From the NCBI RefSeq assembly GCF_008831285.2, contig NC_045147.1:22408981-22468980 (forward strand): a stretch of 60,000 bases of DNA, given 5' to 3'. The notes beneath the pieces are model-generated. The model was not told where the DNA came from, did not search any database, and saw only the letters and a program-made list of their open reading frames with translations. The DNA comes from Nymphaea colorata. Its lineage: Eukaryota > Streptophyta > Magnoliopsida > Nymphaeales > Nymphaeaceae. Both the position numbers and the translations under genes were made by a program. Within the stretch, counting starts at the first letter, position 1. Every line of letters begins with the position of its first letter. Positions 45,730 to 58,895 of the stretch are shown piece after piece.

Positions 45730-45811
45730 CGTACCCCCGTACCCAAGTTTTTTGAAAATAGGCCGAACCAGTACCCGTACCGGCACCCGTACCCGTACCT
45801 ATGTGACATAG
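45329..45811. mobile_element. hAT-type MITE, present only in block B
   Basis: A 483-bp element flanked by the exact 8-bp duplication CCAGGTTC (45321-45328 and 45812-45819). Block A has the empty site (CTGGGTTCAAAAGC near 2798). Terminal inverted repeats: CTTTGTCACATGGGTAC at the left, and CTATGTCACATAGGTAC read inward from the right. Subterminal regions are full of GTACC/GGTAC motifs. The interior holds a long (AT)n tract. Confidence 0.93.
45653..45724. repeat. (AT)n microsatellite
   Basis: About 36 uninterrupted AT units inside the MITE at 45329-45811. Confidence 0.95.
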
Positions 45812-45841
45812 CCAGGTTCAAAAGCATTTGTATAGAGTGGC

Positions 45842-46315
45842 TGCAGCCTAGGTAGGGGCCTAGGCGGGCCAACAAGGTAAAAGGAAGAGCGAGAAGGAAG
45901 AAGAAAAAAATAATAAAAAGAAATATAGGGAAAAGACAGAAGAATAAAGAAAGGAAAAAACGGGAGAAGGAAAAAGACCTCTTCAAGACCCTTTTTTCAA
46001 GTTGGGGATTAGGTACTACAGCCAAATCAAAAAGGTTGCTGCCCATAGGCAAACATAGCAACACTTTTGACTATATAGAAAGGGACCACCCAAACAGAAG
46101 GCATCTCTCTTTTTCTCTGTTAACATAATTTTTATGTCACACACTTGCCCAAAGAAAAGGGAGTGTTATTATTTAATGATGCAGAGTGCAGACTACTCAT
46201 ACTTTTGACATAGAATGGACATTTAGATCAGGTCCATTCCAAATCGGCCAATGAGAGAAGGTATTTCATGGAGACCTGTTTCACAAAAGATTACAGTAGA
46301 TGCTAGAAAATATTA
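45842..46315. other. Block-B filler sequence at a deletion point
   Basis: About 470 bp with no match in block A. It lies exactly where the DNA equivalent to 2825-7335 (MIRO exons 6-10) is missing. No gene or element ends recognised. It may be filler or an insertion tied to the deletion. Confidence 0.5.
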
Positions 46316-46822
46316 AAATTGTGCCAACCACTATGAGATCATCATTGAAATCGGTTCAGAACCAAACAAGCAAAGAGAACACATATGACAAAGCAGAAGT
46401 GAAAACACTGTCAGAGGTGTGACCACTTAATTTAAAATATTTAAAAATGAAGACAAATCGGAAGACAACAAGGAAGCAAATCACAATATCAACAAGAAGC
46501 AAATAAAAAAAGTAAAAAACAAAAAGGAATGCATTTCAACATTTTAAAAAAAAAAGGTACGCTGCTTACAAGGAAATAAGACACCATGTTTTAGAAGCAT
46601 CATATTTTGCAGTGCCCATGCAATTCTTGAAAAGTGCAATTTTTAGCCATCATGGTTTCCCACACCTTGTAGTGCTTCTAGTAAAAACTGGTCAAACCAA
46701 GTTGTACATTTCCAACTCACTAATCTGCATTAACTAAAACTATGGTGTAGTTCTAGATAAAAAGCTAAATAGATCTTCACAAGTTGACCTAAACAAATCC
46801 AGGGGACCAGTAAACAAGATCA

Positions 46823-47029
<207 letters not shown>

Positions 47030-50000
47030 CTAAAAACATCAACAACTTTCAATGGTCCTTTACATTTTACAATTTACATGCCAAATGTCAAGAGATAGCA
47101 GGAAGGAAAAACTGTTTGAAGTAGTTCATCCAGCAACTGTGATAAAGAGTAAGGGAGAGATAGAGGTAATATGCAATGAGAAATCTGAACAAAAAATTAT
47201 TCACCCCTTGTGTTCCTCCAAGTCAATACTCAACAAAGAAAGAATGGCTTTGGAGCAAGCTGGAACAAGTTTCTCTAGTATATACAAACTATAGAAAACA
47301 TTGCTAAATTATCAACAAATAAAAGGAAAATCATATGTGAAAGTGAAACAAAAAAATAGTGATGTTTTTAAAATATCAGACAGTATGACCATATTCTCCC
47401 TTCTTGGGAAAAATCCTTTTCATATATTTTATTCAACTACATATTCCAGTTTCAGTTTCCTAAAAAATTTAAAAAATTATACCAATGTCTAAATATTTTT
47501 GTAAGAAAATCAATAGAAAACCCATAGTCTAACTTTGTATTTTTACCAGAAAGTTTGCCAAAAAAACAACATCAGTGGATTTGGTTGGGAGGGCATAATG
47601 GAGATGTAAATGTATTGTTGGCACAATCGTACTGCTTCCAATTACCAAAGTAGCCAATTACCCATAGTAATACGATAAATGACTAAGAAGAATAATTTTA
47701 GAAATATGACCCAAATGGAGATGTGAATGTATTACTTCCATAATCTTATTACTTCCAAACATAGCCATTAACCACTGGTCTTGAGTTTTTAAAGGCGAGG
47801 TTTTCCCTGGATTATTTTCTGACAAAGTTGTTTTTCTCAGCAAAATCTCACCACAGTTTAAAAAAAATAAAAAAAAAAGCCTAACAATTAGATAAAATGG
47901 TAAACTAATAAGACATAAAAATAACTAAATGTAATGATAAAAAACAAAGTCAAGGATATTGTTTTTGGGTTTTAAATGGTGAGGCTTTTGTCAAACATAA
48001 TGCAGTGAGCTTGAAAAAAAAGGTAAAAAAGTGGAAAATATGGTAAATTTTAAATTTTTAAACATTCCTAAAAATTAGGAGAAAATAAAATAAATGAAAA
48101 AGCTAATAAGACAACATAAAAAAACGAGTAGGTAAGCAGCAAATAAAAGTTAGAAAATGGAAACAAGCAGTCTTGCATTAAAAAAAATGAAAAATGCAGG
48201 AAAAAACATGAAAAATGCGCTTTTTTTTTTGCCATTTTTTTCAAAAAATGTGTTTTCCTGCCACTTGTTCAGCAGACTATTTCTCGCATTTTTAAAACAG
48301 TTTCTTCAAAAGAAATGCATTTTTCATGACCATGCGATAAAATAATATTTTAATGATGATAAAAAATATGATAAATAATTTAATTTAATTTTAAATTTGA
48401 ATCCATTATGATATTAGCATTAAAAAAGCGGAACACATGAAAAAACACGGGACAAATTTACTTTTATGTTTCTTCATAAAAAAGAAATGTCTTCTTCACG
48501 TTTGTTTCATTTTTCTCTTTTTGACACTAATTTTTTTTTTTTTAATGTGATACCTATTGCTATGATTCCAATTAACCATGACTAAATAGCCAGTCTCCCA
48601 TACTTATACAGTAAATAACCAAAAATAAACATTTTAAGTTGTCTAGTGTAACATCCTTGCCTTTCCATTAAGGTAGATAAATTCTGCTGAATGGCCTCAT
48701 TTTCTCTCTTTCATAAATTCCAGAACACTGTCCTCTCCTCTTTGTTACTTGAAGCAGGACCTCCAAGCAACTTACATATAAGTGTATTAGGAGGACCATG
48801 CTTGGTAAATGAAGAAAGAATCTAAAAAAAGTAAACAACAAAAATGCCTGAGACTGTCAATGTCTGACTAGCAGGCAAGAAAAATTATCATCTCCGTCTT
48901 TACAATGCATTTACTTCACCCATTTTTCTGATGAAAAAATAAATAAACACGTAACTCTTATTTTTATCAGCAGGGATGCCACGTTAAATTCAACAGCTAC
49001 TGCAAGCAGCAGACTGATTAGGATGGATCGCTATTGAAATTTCATGGATATCAGTGCATAGAGATATGGAGATACATGTACCAAACATTACCTGAGTTTG
49101 CTGTATAGCAGAACACTCTATGCAAGTCTCAATCTCTGGAAATTGATGCATGATGGGAGCAATCTGCGACTCAAAGTTAAACTCAGGAAGCTTCTTCAAA
49201 TTCAATTTACAACAAACCACTATGACAGAAACCTTCACCTGCAATGCCACAACCAATTGTTTACATAATCTAACTTGGACTTTATACTTCAAATTGTTTT
49301 GACCAATCTGATAATGCGGATGTCTTCAGCATGGCCAAAAAGTATAGATAAATTTCTTGGGCTGTCTTTTTTGAGAAAGAATTAACCCTATAGTACATAA
49401 AGGGATTTTGAGCCATTAAAACTCAAATTATCCTGATACACACTGAATTCCAGCAATTCAAAAACTGATTATCACTAAACTGACCCCATAAATCACTTTT
49501 TCAAGGGTAGATTTAAGGAAGTTTAAAAATCATATTAATCTATTAGATTGTGTAGGAAGGATTGTCTCTCTGTGAATTGTGTGTATGGAGTTATGATGGC
49601 AATAAAGAAAAATAATAATAAAAAAACCAGCAATTTCCAACCTCCAATCGACGAAGTTCAGGAAGCCAAAAGGTTGACAACTGATCCAATGTCTCCTGCC
49701 TGTCGCATTGATGTGCTAAGACCACGACATCTGCAATTTTGCACTCTGCAGCAACTTTATGCCTGTCTTCTGGTCTAGAACGAAATCAATAACAGTGTGT
49801 AAAAAATTAATTGTAAGTAACTAATGAACAAAAGCCAGTGACCTGCAGAGGTTTACGTGTACTGGAACAACATAAATCACATTTAGTGATCACAAGAATC
49901 ATGATACTGAGCTTACGCTTAAAATGGATTTGTAAAAGAAAATTTATGCACTAGAAGGAGTGATCCACCAAATTGTTCATCAACAAGATAAATCAAACAT

Positions 50001-50407
50001 GATGAACCACATAAACACCAAAATGACGTGTAAATGGTTTATACAGTAGCGAGGATTGGGAAGAGAAAACCTACGTGGACGAAAGAAGTCATACGTAATT
50101 GTCTTAACAAATCAGAATCTGGATGTAAGAAGTGATACATAAGCATATCGATAACAATATTATCAATGAAGTACATGATAATGGAACATTATATGGCAAC
50201 CCACCTAGACGAGGTGTCAACGATCGTTAGAGGCACTTTATCAGGATAGTAATCTGCAGGCAACCGAGTGGGTGGCACAACGGGCGGAACGGAGTGCGAG
50301 AAAATCCCCACTGCCAATGCAATGATCAAACTCGACTTCCCCGTACCCTGATCTCCAACCACCACGATTCTAACGTTGTTGTAACCACCAGGTTTTGCAC
50401 TCGCCAT

Positions 50408-53400
50408 TCCTAAAGCCTAAGCCAACCAACACCCTCTCAATATCGAATCCAATTTCCACGATCCAACTCTGAAAACTCCGTGCCAGCGATCACAACGGAT
50501 TGACAAAGCCAGATTATCACAAAGAACGACTGAATTTCTTAAATCGACAGTAGGCTTGAACAATCTAAGCGGCTCATCGTTCGATTCGTCCACTTCGTGA
50601 AAGATATTTTCAAACCTAACATTCCAAAATTCTACCTAAAAATCCATTAACATACATAATGAGATGCAACTTGCCAATCGTTCAACATATTACACACGAT
50701 CGGGCGACCACGAAAAGGAAAGAACGCATATGTCTCCCAACGAGTACAAATTCCAATGAATTTGAAAGGAAAACCTTGAGATTTTGGATGCGGGTCAATC
50801 GAAAGCAAGATAGACAAAAAGAAAACAATGAAAAGGAAAACGGAAGAAATGATGGTCGTGGATAGTCGAAACCTAGTTGAGAAGAGGGTCTGGGCGATTC
50901 AAATTTGACACCTTACGCATCGTCCGACGAAATTTGGAGGGAAGCCACTGTTCGAAGCCCTGATTATTGGCGGGAAAGCAGGAGATCGATTGCTTCCGAT
51001 AGAAGTATAGGAAGCCCGACGTCGTAACCGCTCTCTCTCTTCACTTTTCCCATAATAAAATAAATGAAAAACTTTCACACATGGCCCATATTTTAGGTAT
51101 CAATTTAGAAACACGCTCGCAAGATTCAATTTTTTTCAAAAATCTCACGATTTTGTTCCATTGCAAATAACTGCTTAACTTCGACAAATATAACATCCAT
51201 CCACAACGTTTCAGGATGGAAAACATTGACATATTTTTAAAAACAATTTTGTCATCCCTACAAAGGACTGTGTCCAATAACTTTTTTTTTTTAAATACGC
51301 CTTTTTTTCAGCTAATGTACACTTGCGAACCATCTCTCTTCTTTTTTTTGGTCGTTTATCCATTTTTTCGTACGGCTATTTTGTATATTTTATTTTTCTA
51401 TTTTACTTTTGCTGTTTCTTATTGTCTTTACGATACTTATTGTCCACAAATTTTGTATCTATGTATATATAAAAAAAAGATAGAGATAGATATAACAAAT
51501 AGATATCAAAAGAAAGACAGACAAACAAAACATATAGTTGATATGTTATATTTGATGAATATTACATTGTCTACTTATTTGAAGGAAATCATGTGGCAGA
51601 TATTAAGTTTTAAAAAATTGGATATGGGGGAAGAAATCTCACTTAGAGAAACTCATTAGTTACCTTCGTTGATAAATTTTTCAACTCTTAAAATTACAAC
51701 CTTTTTTTTTCTTTTTTTAACTTGATGTCAACAGTGGATTTACTGAAAATCAACAGCCTATATTATTTCCTTCAAATCCGGCATATGAAGATCGCATAGT
51801 ACCTTTGTTATATGTATATACATATATATTATAGTTATATTTGTATCTGTCAACTTAGGCCAGCAACAAAAATCATATTTCAACCCAAATATAAATATTG
51901 TAGTACATGTATGTGTATTAATTCAATATAGAACATTATTTAGTTGAAGCGAGGTTCGTGAAACATTTATTTTTCTGGTGACAGCTTTTGGATGACCAAC
52001 TAGCATGTAATTTTGTAATTACATAAAAAAAATATTTAAACTCGACTATTCGTCTACGTTTTTTATTAAATCATTCCTCACACCATGGTTATGATGTGGA
52101 AAAACCCGTTAAATAAACATTTTAAAGGGTACATATCGCAGCGCGCAATTGCATGTGCGTGTGTACGTAAACTTATACAACCTGTTAAGTCTTTTTAGGA
52201 AATAATTTGTAATATGAATATGGATTGACTTCTTCGTCACAAGTCACAACAATTGTAACTCAATTAGTTGTAAGGTATTTTTTATTTTTTTTAAAGGGAC
52301 TTATGTTCAAATTATGGAATCGTCATTCTTACGTTTCAATGCCTTCTTCATTGGGGGAGCCACAGGTTGACCGCACTAACTTCACAAAATTATTTTAATA
52401 CACAAGCCAATGTTTTGATACATTTGGTTGTTATATATACATATATATACATAAATACATGTTTGAGCAAACATTTAGTGGATTAATATGAAATTGGTTT
52501 TGCTTCGTTGAATGATTACTATATAATTGTGTGTGCAACATAGTTTGGTTTATGTGGCTGTTTTGATTGCAAAAAATAGATGCGTGACACTCTGGTTGAA
52601 TCTATACGCTTTCTTTCGTATCAAAGTCCTATATAGTTAATAAGACATATGGTTTTATTTTGTTCATTGTCCTTTAGCTCTCGTATTGCACATGTAAAGA
52701 AACGATGTAATACTCGTCACGATCGGAATATGATGGGGACTTTCATTCTCATGCAAGACAATGAAGTACTCATCCTGCTCATAATATTTGGTACAATGAT
52801 AATAGCATATAATCGTTATATCGTTGATTTAATGCGATTAAATAACTTGTTAACATAAAACAGGTATTTAGTATGGGCAATTATGTTCATAAACCTATTG
52901 TTACAACATTGGACAAGGCATTACCAATCCAAACATTTGTGGCCTTCTCATACTTTTTTTTTTTTTCATGAAAAATAAAACGAGAAAGAAAGAGGACCTT
53001 CTAGCTAGAAAGCATTTGGTTGTGAAGAAGCCTGATTTTTATGTCAATCAGTTGTCGGCATTTTATTTTAAGAACTTGAATTGACAACGGGGGTCTGCGA
53101 GTCTATTCACAAACACAGTTTGGAAAAAAAAGAAAAGGGTTGAGAAAGAATCTGATTCCAAACTTACTATTTTCAAAACATATATTCGAACGTCTAATGC
53201 AGCACATTTATAAGTACTATTATTAAAATAACCATATCATTGCTTCTATTTAATATAATCATCTACATAAAAATGTTGACTCCCGATAAACTTTATCTCT
53301 CTTGCGCAACCAATTTGATGTTTTTCGAGACAAAGCCGGATATCCCCAGGTGCGCCACGTGTCATCTCTCTTTCTCTTTCTCTCTCTACTATATATATAT

Positions 53401-54127
53401 ATATATATATACTGAACGGTTATTGTTCCGTATCGAGTCATCATTGGAGAAATGATAGACGGGGAGAAATGATAGACGGGTCCATTTTATTCCGGTTTTA
53501 GACCCGACCCGGTATCACCCAAATAGTGATGTCCATTCCACAATGTTTCTCGTCGAGGTCTTTTGGTCTTTGGGCTTGTCTGGGTATTCAAGAAGAAGGT
53601 GGGGGCGGTCGACGATGTAAATTCTCAGCCGTCCGATTTAAGCGATCAACGGATGCAATTCGGGGAACGGATCCACAATGCGGTCCCCATGCCCGAGATA
53701 ATAAAATGAAAAAGAAAATCGGTAGCGGGAACTGGGAGCGTATTTAGCTTTAAAATGCGAGGGTTGGATGGAAATTCTCTCTCTCCATATAACCGGAGTT
53801 TCCCGTTCTTTCCGCGTGTGGAGTAAAACGAAAGTGGGCGTGAGAGGAGAGAGAAAGAAAGGGAGAGGGAGCGAGGGTTTTCTTGCGTTGTTAATGGCGG
53901 GTAGATTGCGTTGTTGATCACTCCCTCTTTCTCGTCTCTTTCCTCAACCCTCACTCTCACTATCCTTTACGCTCAGTACCTTACCATTTCTGGGCCTCAA
54001 TTCGTCGCTCCGTCTGTTGCTTTCTGTAGATACCTTTTTCCCTCGCTACCTGGTTGCGTATTGAATCCACTCTCTCGTGTTGTCGTTGTGTCATTCTGCG
54101 AAACTGGTTGCACCGGCAAGAAAGAAG
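50408..54127. promoter_or_regulatory. Head-to-head intergenic region, MIRO-B / PP4R3-B
   Basis: The MIRO side (50408-51110) and the PP4R3 side (about 53710-54127) match block A; the middle does not. The middle is AT-rich with an (AT)n tract at about 53391-53411 and no recognisable gene. The 27-bp island at 53553-53579 is shared with block A. The E2F-type GGCGGGAAA at 50969-50977 is retained. Confidence 0.65.
50969..50977 (-). promoter_or_regulatory. E2F-type site in block B
   Basis: GGCGGGAAA, identical to 12977-12985 in block A. It is retained although the adjoining MIRO copy is dead, which would fit a role for PP4R3-B or simply recent common origin. Confidence 0.4.
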
Positions 54128-57100
54128 ATGGGCGCGCAAGGAAAGGCTCCTCCAATGGCGGAATCTATGCAGGTATGTCTTGTTCAGTGTTCCAAGGCGG
54201 TGCATGCTTGCCCTAGAATTGTGTGTTGCCCTAATTGGGTATTCTCGTGGAGTGTTAGATTGGTGTTTCTTGTCTGGCTCGTGAATTTGTATTTTCTTCG
54301 CGTAACCTGTTTGTTGCGCTCTGGTTCGTGATCATTGGAAGTGTTTTGTCGTTTTTCCTCACGTTTTGCCTCTGAGTTTTGGTCCGATGTTTTGTGAAAT
54401 CAAGTATTCTGCCGCATAGCATTTTTTGATTAAGTGGGTTCTGTGTTAATTTCGGTATTCCACTCTTCCCTTGTTGTTGTTTTACTTGTGCTATTTTTTG
54501 CTGCTCACCCATGAGTGAAGACGGTTGCGGTGCTATTTTATTGGCGGGACCATCCGTCGTTAAGTCGGGGGATTTGGTGTAAACAAAAGCTGATCAGTCA
54601 TTTCGATTATTTTTTATTGGGATGTTTAGTGTATCCGTACATTTTATTGGGAACTGTTAAGTCTTTCCGTTTCTTGTTATTGATTTCGCCCTTAGCACGT
54701 TTCACGGTTGTATGTCATGTCAAAGTTGGTGTTGTAACTGCTAGGTCAGCCCAATTATCTCTTTTGAACTTTAAGCACGGCTGCACTGGCTAGTTTCTGG
54801 GACCATTGTCGGATCGAGCAGTGCATAAGTGAACTTGCTTTTCTAGAGTGGCATGTTTCAACTTTCAATTATTTTTTCACATTCCTTGTTGGCAGCGTCT
54901 ATGGTCGTCAGCTGTTTGGAAAGATTTCCATCAACTGTTCCCTCGGAATTTATATGGACGGTTTTTGGATGTTTTCTCTGTTCAATTTGGTGACCGAGTC
55001 ACTGCCCTACTTGAGGTCACATCGCTGTTCATTGTTTTGAATACCTTTTGGAGGGAGGCTTTAATTTTTTTTTTTTTTTAAAGTGCATGTGATCGCTGAT
55101 AGACCCTCTACAGTATCATTTAGGTGTAATGTGCTATTGATCGGTTAAACTTAATTGCTACAAGAACAACATAGCAATAAGGATCAAAATGGAATGTTGT
55201 AGAACTGGGAAGCACTAATGATCGGAAGAAGCTGCAGAATATGGTTATATGGGTTCAGTGTTCAAGATTACATTCCTTGGTGACTGGCAAAGAAATTGTC
55301 TACTGAAGCTGCCCTTTTCTGTTAAGTCACAAAATATTTAATGCAAGCCATTTTTCGTGCATCAAGTTGCCTGGACTGGAGTATTATTTTGTTTATTCTT
55401 TCATTCACTGATGATTTTTTGGACGGCTAAACTAAGTATCATAAGTTTTATAGAAGCATGGCGTTGCGTGGAGTATTATTTTGTTTATTTTTTCATTCAC
55501 TGATGATTCTTTTGGAGAGCTAAACTAAGTATCATGAGTTTTATATAAACACGGCATTGCCGTGACTGCAGTTTGTTGAGTTGATAATGAATGTGGGCGA
55601 TGGAAACATTTGAATGGACACAGCAGTTGCTAGTTGGTATCATTCTAATATAAAACGAAGTATTTCTAAATCAATGATTATTTCAATGGATTTCCGTATA
55701 CTTGCATGTTATCTTGTGAAGCATAACTTAGAGTTCACTGTACAGTGTACAAAATTGAGTAAGATACTTTGGAAGAATAGGTAGCTTGATGGGATTTGGG
55801 TCGTTGATTGAGTTGCCTACAGATATTTCAATTAGAAATTATGTGAAGCAACATTTTCTATTGGTCTGTAGAAATTGATGATGAAAATGATATATGAGAA
55901 TCCATATCAGTTCGTTTTTTCTTCCTGTGAAAAGGGCTGAGTATGTGAAAATGTTGACAAAAAGCAGAAAGGAGTTTGACCTTTAAGGTGGCTCTAGCAG
56001 AATGAATGGACTGACATGGTGGGTCTAAGATTGCCTTCATGCCATAGCACACTTTGAAGTTTTTTAAAATGATTGTGTAACTCAGTTTCATGAGAACCGG
56101 GTCTTAGTCACAACCTTGTTTTAAGCAAACCTGATTTGACATCCAAGCCGAGGCTCCAGCTTGCCATTATGTTGTCTGAACATGCTCTTGATATCCTTTT
56201 TGTTTCCAAAATCATATCCAGCAATATCGATGGAGATTATTTATGTTCCATGCAATGATAAATATGGCTCTCAAATTGGTTGCAAGCAAATGGTTTGCTG
56301 GAAAATAAGCTTTTGTTTGCTCCACACCTCTCTAATTCTGGAGTAGGAGGACGGTCCTCTAGTGTTCATGCTTTATGCTGCAAATCTGCTCCTTTCTTTG
56401 TTTATTACTCATTTTAGATCTTGCTCATCTTCTATATTTGGTTAAAAATATTTCCACGAGTTCTGTTTGTAATAGCCTATTGTTTCCCCATCCCTCTTTT
56501 GTTGGTCCTTCTAGATGATTGTTATGTGTCATTATGCTTTTTCTTTCTTACAATTTGTTGACTTTCGGTAGCAACTGCTTATGGTTAAGGGGTCTTTTCT
56601 GGAACATTTCTTGCTGTCACTAGTTGATTTTCTAAAGTCAAATATTCTTTTTCTAAAAGAGGCCTTCGTGTTTTTTCCGTCTCTCCCTTTTCTTGTTTGG
56701 CTCTGTGGTTAATAGTTTTCTTGATTTTCTTCTTGATCTGAAGCAATCCTCCCTCATTTACATTCTTTTTCTGATTTAAACTACAAGTGTGATTTTTGAT
56801 GGCAGAATTTAGCTGACTAAGAATCTACTTTCTTAGCGTGTCAAGGTTTATCGGCTTAATGAAGAAGGAAAGTGGGATGATCGTGGCACTGGACATGTTA
56901 GTGTTGATTATCTGGAGGTTTGTGCACTATTCCATTGACAGGCTCGTCATGTTTAGTTTTACTTTTTTCTCTTCTGGTTTATAAGCATGCCTTCCTTTTA
57001 GAGATTGCATTTTCCTGTTGAAGTAGAACTTGCTGAATTGTTGTGGGAAGAAGACGTGCTTTTTAGTTGCCTTTACTGAGATACAGTGAGTATGTTAAAT

Positions 57101-58895
57101 ATCCAAATGCAGGCTGTTGGCAAAAGATAGGTGGCATTCAATAGTATTCTTACACATATCATATTCTATCTGATAAATAATCTCAAGTGGATAGTCACAA
57201 AAAACGTGTTTTTTTTGAAAAAAACGCAAAAAAATGCGATAAATTAACTGGCCATTTAAAACTAAAAAAAACACATTTTTTTGAAAAAAATGTTAAAAAC
57301 GTCGCCTCTTTTTTCAGTTTTTCTCCAGTTTTTTTTTTCAGTTTTTTTAATGTTAAACAGTTTTTGTTTCATTTTCTAATTTTTATTTGTTGCAAATCTA
57401 CTTATCTTTTGATGTTTGTGTTATTAGTTTCCCACTTATTTTATTTTTTTCTCATTTTTAGTTTTTAATTTTTTTTAAAAATTTATCATATTTTTCTCAT
57501 AAAACCTCGCCATTTAAAACTCCGAGACATTATTTGTGACTATTCTCAGCTACTGAAGCTGTACATGTGAACTTTGAGTTGAGTTTCTCTTGCATGGTAT
57601 GTGCGAGTCAATGGGGTGAATCATAAGCTGTGCATGAGAACTTTGAGTTGAGTTTCTCTTGGTTGGTATGTGTGAGTATCAATGCGGTGAATCATAAGCT
57701 GTGCATGCGAACTTTGAGTTGATTTTCTTTCGGTTGGTATGTGCGAGTCAATGGGATGAATCATCATTTAAAACCATTGATGACTATTAAGTGTATGATT
57801 CTTGGATTTCTTTTCCCTTTTCACTTTTCTTAACATATTGAATCAGTTGTGCTAAATGTGGTTATGGGAACTTTTTAAGGGTTGTAATTGCGGTAAATGG
57901 TAATGGAGTTCAATTCTGGCAGAAAATGTTTGTGGCCTTTTAATTATTTACTATACCAAGTTGCCAACGGTTATTATTTTTCTAATTCCTTAATGCTGAA
58001 GGGAAACTGTTGGTATTATACAGTATCATATGGACCATGTACCATGTTCAAATATCAAAATTTCTTGTTCATTGGCTGTTCTATGTTCTGGACACCTTCT
58101 GGTTATAGAAGAGGATTAGGGATTAGCGAATTAGCATATGTTGCTTTGAAGGTTCAGAACAAACTGCTAATTTCTAGCACTATTGTGTGGTCATATGTCA
58201 TTCTTCAGAGGTCAGAAGAGCTTGGACTCTTTGTCGTTGACGAGGATGATAATGAAACTTTACTTGTACATCGAATTTTGTCGGATGAAATTTACCGAAG
58301 ACAAGAAGGTAATTTATTTTGCTCATTCTATACACACAAACATGCACACACACACACACAGACACATATCTTCTGCAATTGACAATTGTAACTCAGCTAT
58401 AAGAACATTATAAAAATAATTTTACATCCTTGTTATGTTTTTTTTTTAATGTTCTCCAGATACAATTATCTCTTGGAGGGACCCAGAATTATTGACAGAA
58501 TTGGCTCTTAGCTTTCAAGAGAGTATGGGCTGTTCTTATATATGGTAGCGTGCTCTCTATTATCTGTTCTTTTTCGTTCAAGTCACAGAATGAATGGGTC
58601 ATTCTTGATATTTATTTTTTTCCACCATAATATGTCAGTTTGTTAACTGGTGTTCTTGTGATTTTTATTTCTCCACAGGGACCAAATATGTAGTGTTCAG
58701 AGGAATATGCAGTTTAGCACCCTCAGCAGTAAGTCTTGCTTTGGAATTGTATGATAAGTTTATGTTCTTCCTGATCCTATGCTTTCAAACTCTTATTTGC
58801 TCATACCTCTTGTATGTTTTTACTTGTAGACCTGGAAGTGGGGACATGCCCAACTAAGGATAATTTGGAGAACTCTAGTGGATCCCATATTAATG
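54128..58895 (+). CDS. PP4R3: PP4R3 (SMEK/PSY2) copy B, 5' part, continues beyond window
   Basis: Regulatory subunit 3 of protein phosphatase 4, acting mainly in the nucleus. Exons: 54128-54172, 56837-56917, 58209-58308, 58460-58544, 58679-58728 and 58830-58895, giving 142 residues with all junctions in frame. The N-terminal EVH1/PH-like domain is recognisable from [64 protein letters not shown] and [20 protein letters not shown]. The family is about 800-900 residues, so most of the gene lies to the right. Start ATG 54128 matches copy A. This is the only copy with exons beyond exon 2, so it is the likely functional one. Unlike copy A it has the usual Tyr in RVKVYRL. Confidence 0.92.
57186..57543. 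mobile_element. Small MITE-like insertion, only in block B
   Basis: About 358 bp inserted in PP4R3-B intron 2. Block A has the empty site (AATAATCTCAGCTACTG near 18592). Inverted core ATAGTCACAAA lies at 57191-57201 and as its complement at 57533-57543. Flanking TCTCA is repeated (57181-57185 and 57544-57548); extended to 8 bp it matches 7 of 8, so hAT type is possible. Rich in A and T runs, no coding capacity. Confidence 0.75.
57558..57768. repeat. Tandem repeat, three units of about 70 bp
   Basis: Units begin GCTGTACATG (57558), GCTGTGCATG (57627) and GCTGTGCATG (57698). They share GAACTTTGAGTTGA, TTGGTATGTG and GAATCATAAGC or similar. In PP4R3-B intron 2. Block A retains only the first 20 bases of unit 1 before similarity ends. 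Confidence 0.85.

Noticed and set aside
45651-46064. Minus-strand open frame with a long Ile-Tyr run
   Set aside because: Produced by the (AT)n tract inside the MITE; no protein similarity.
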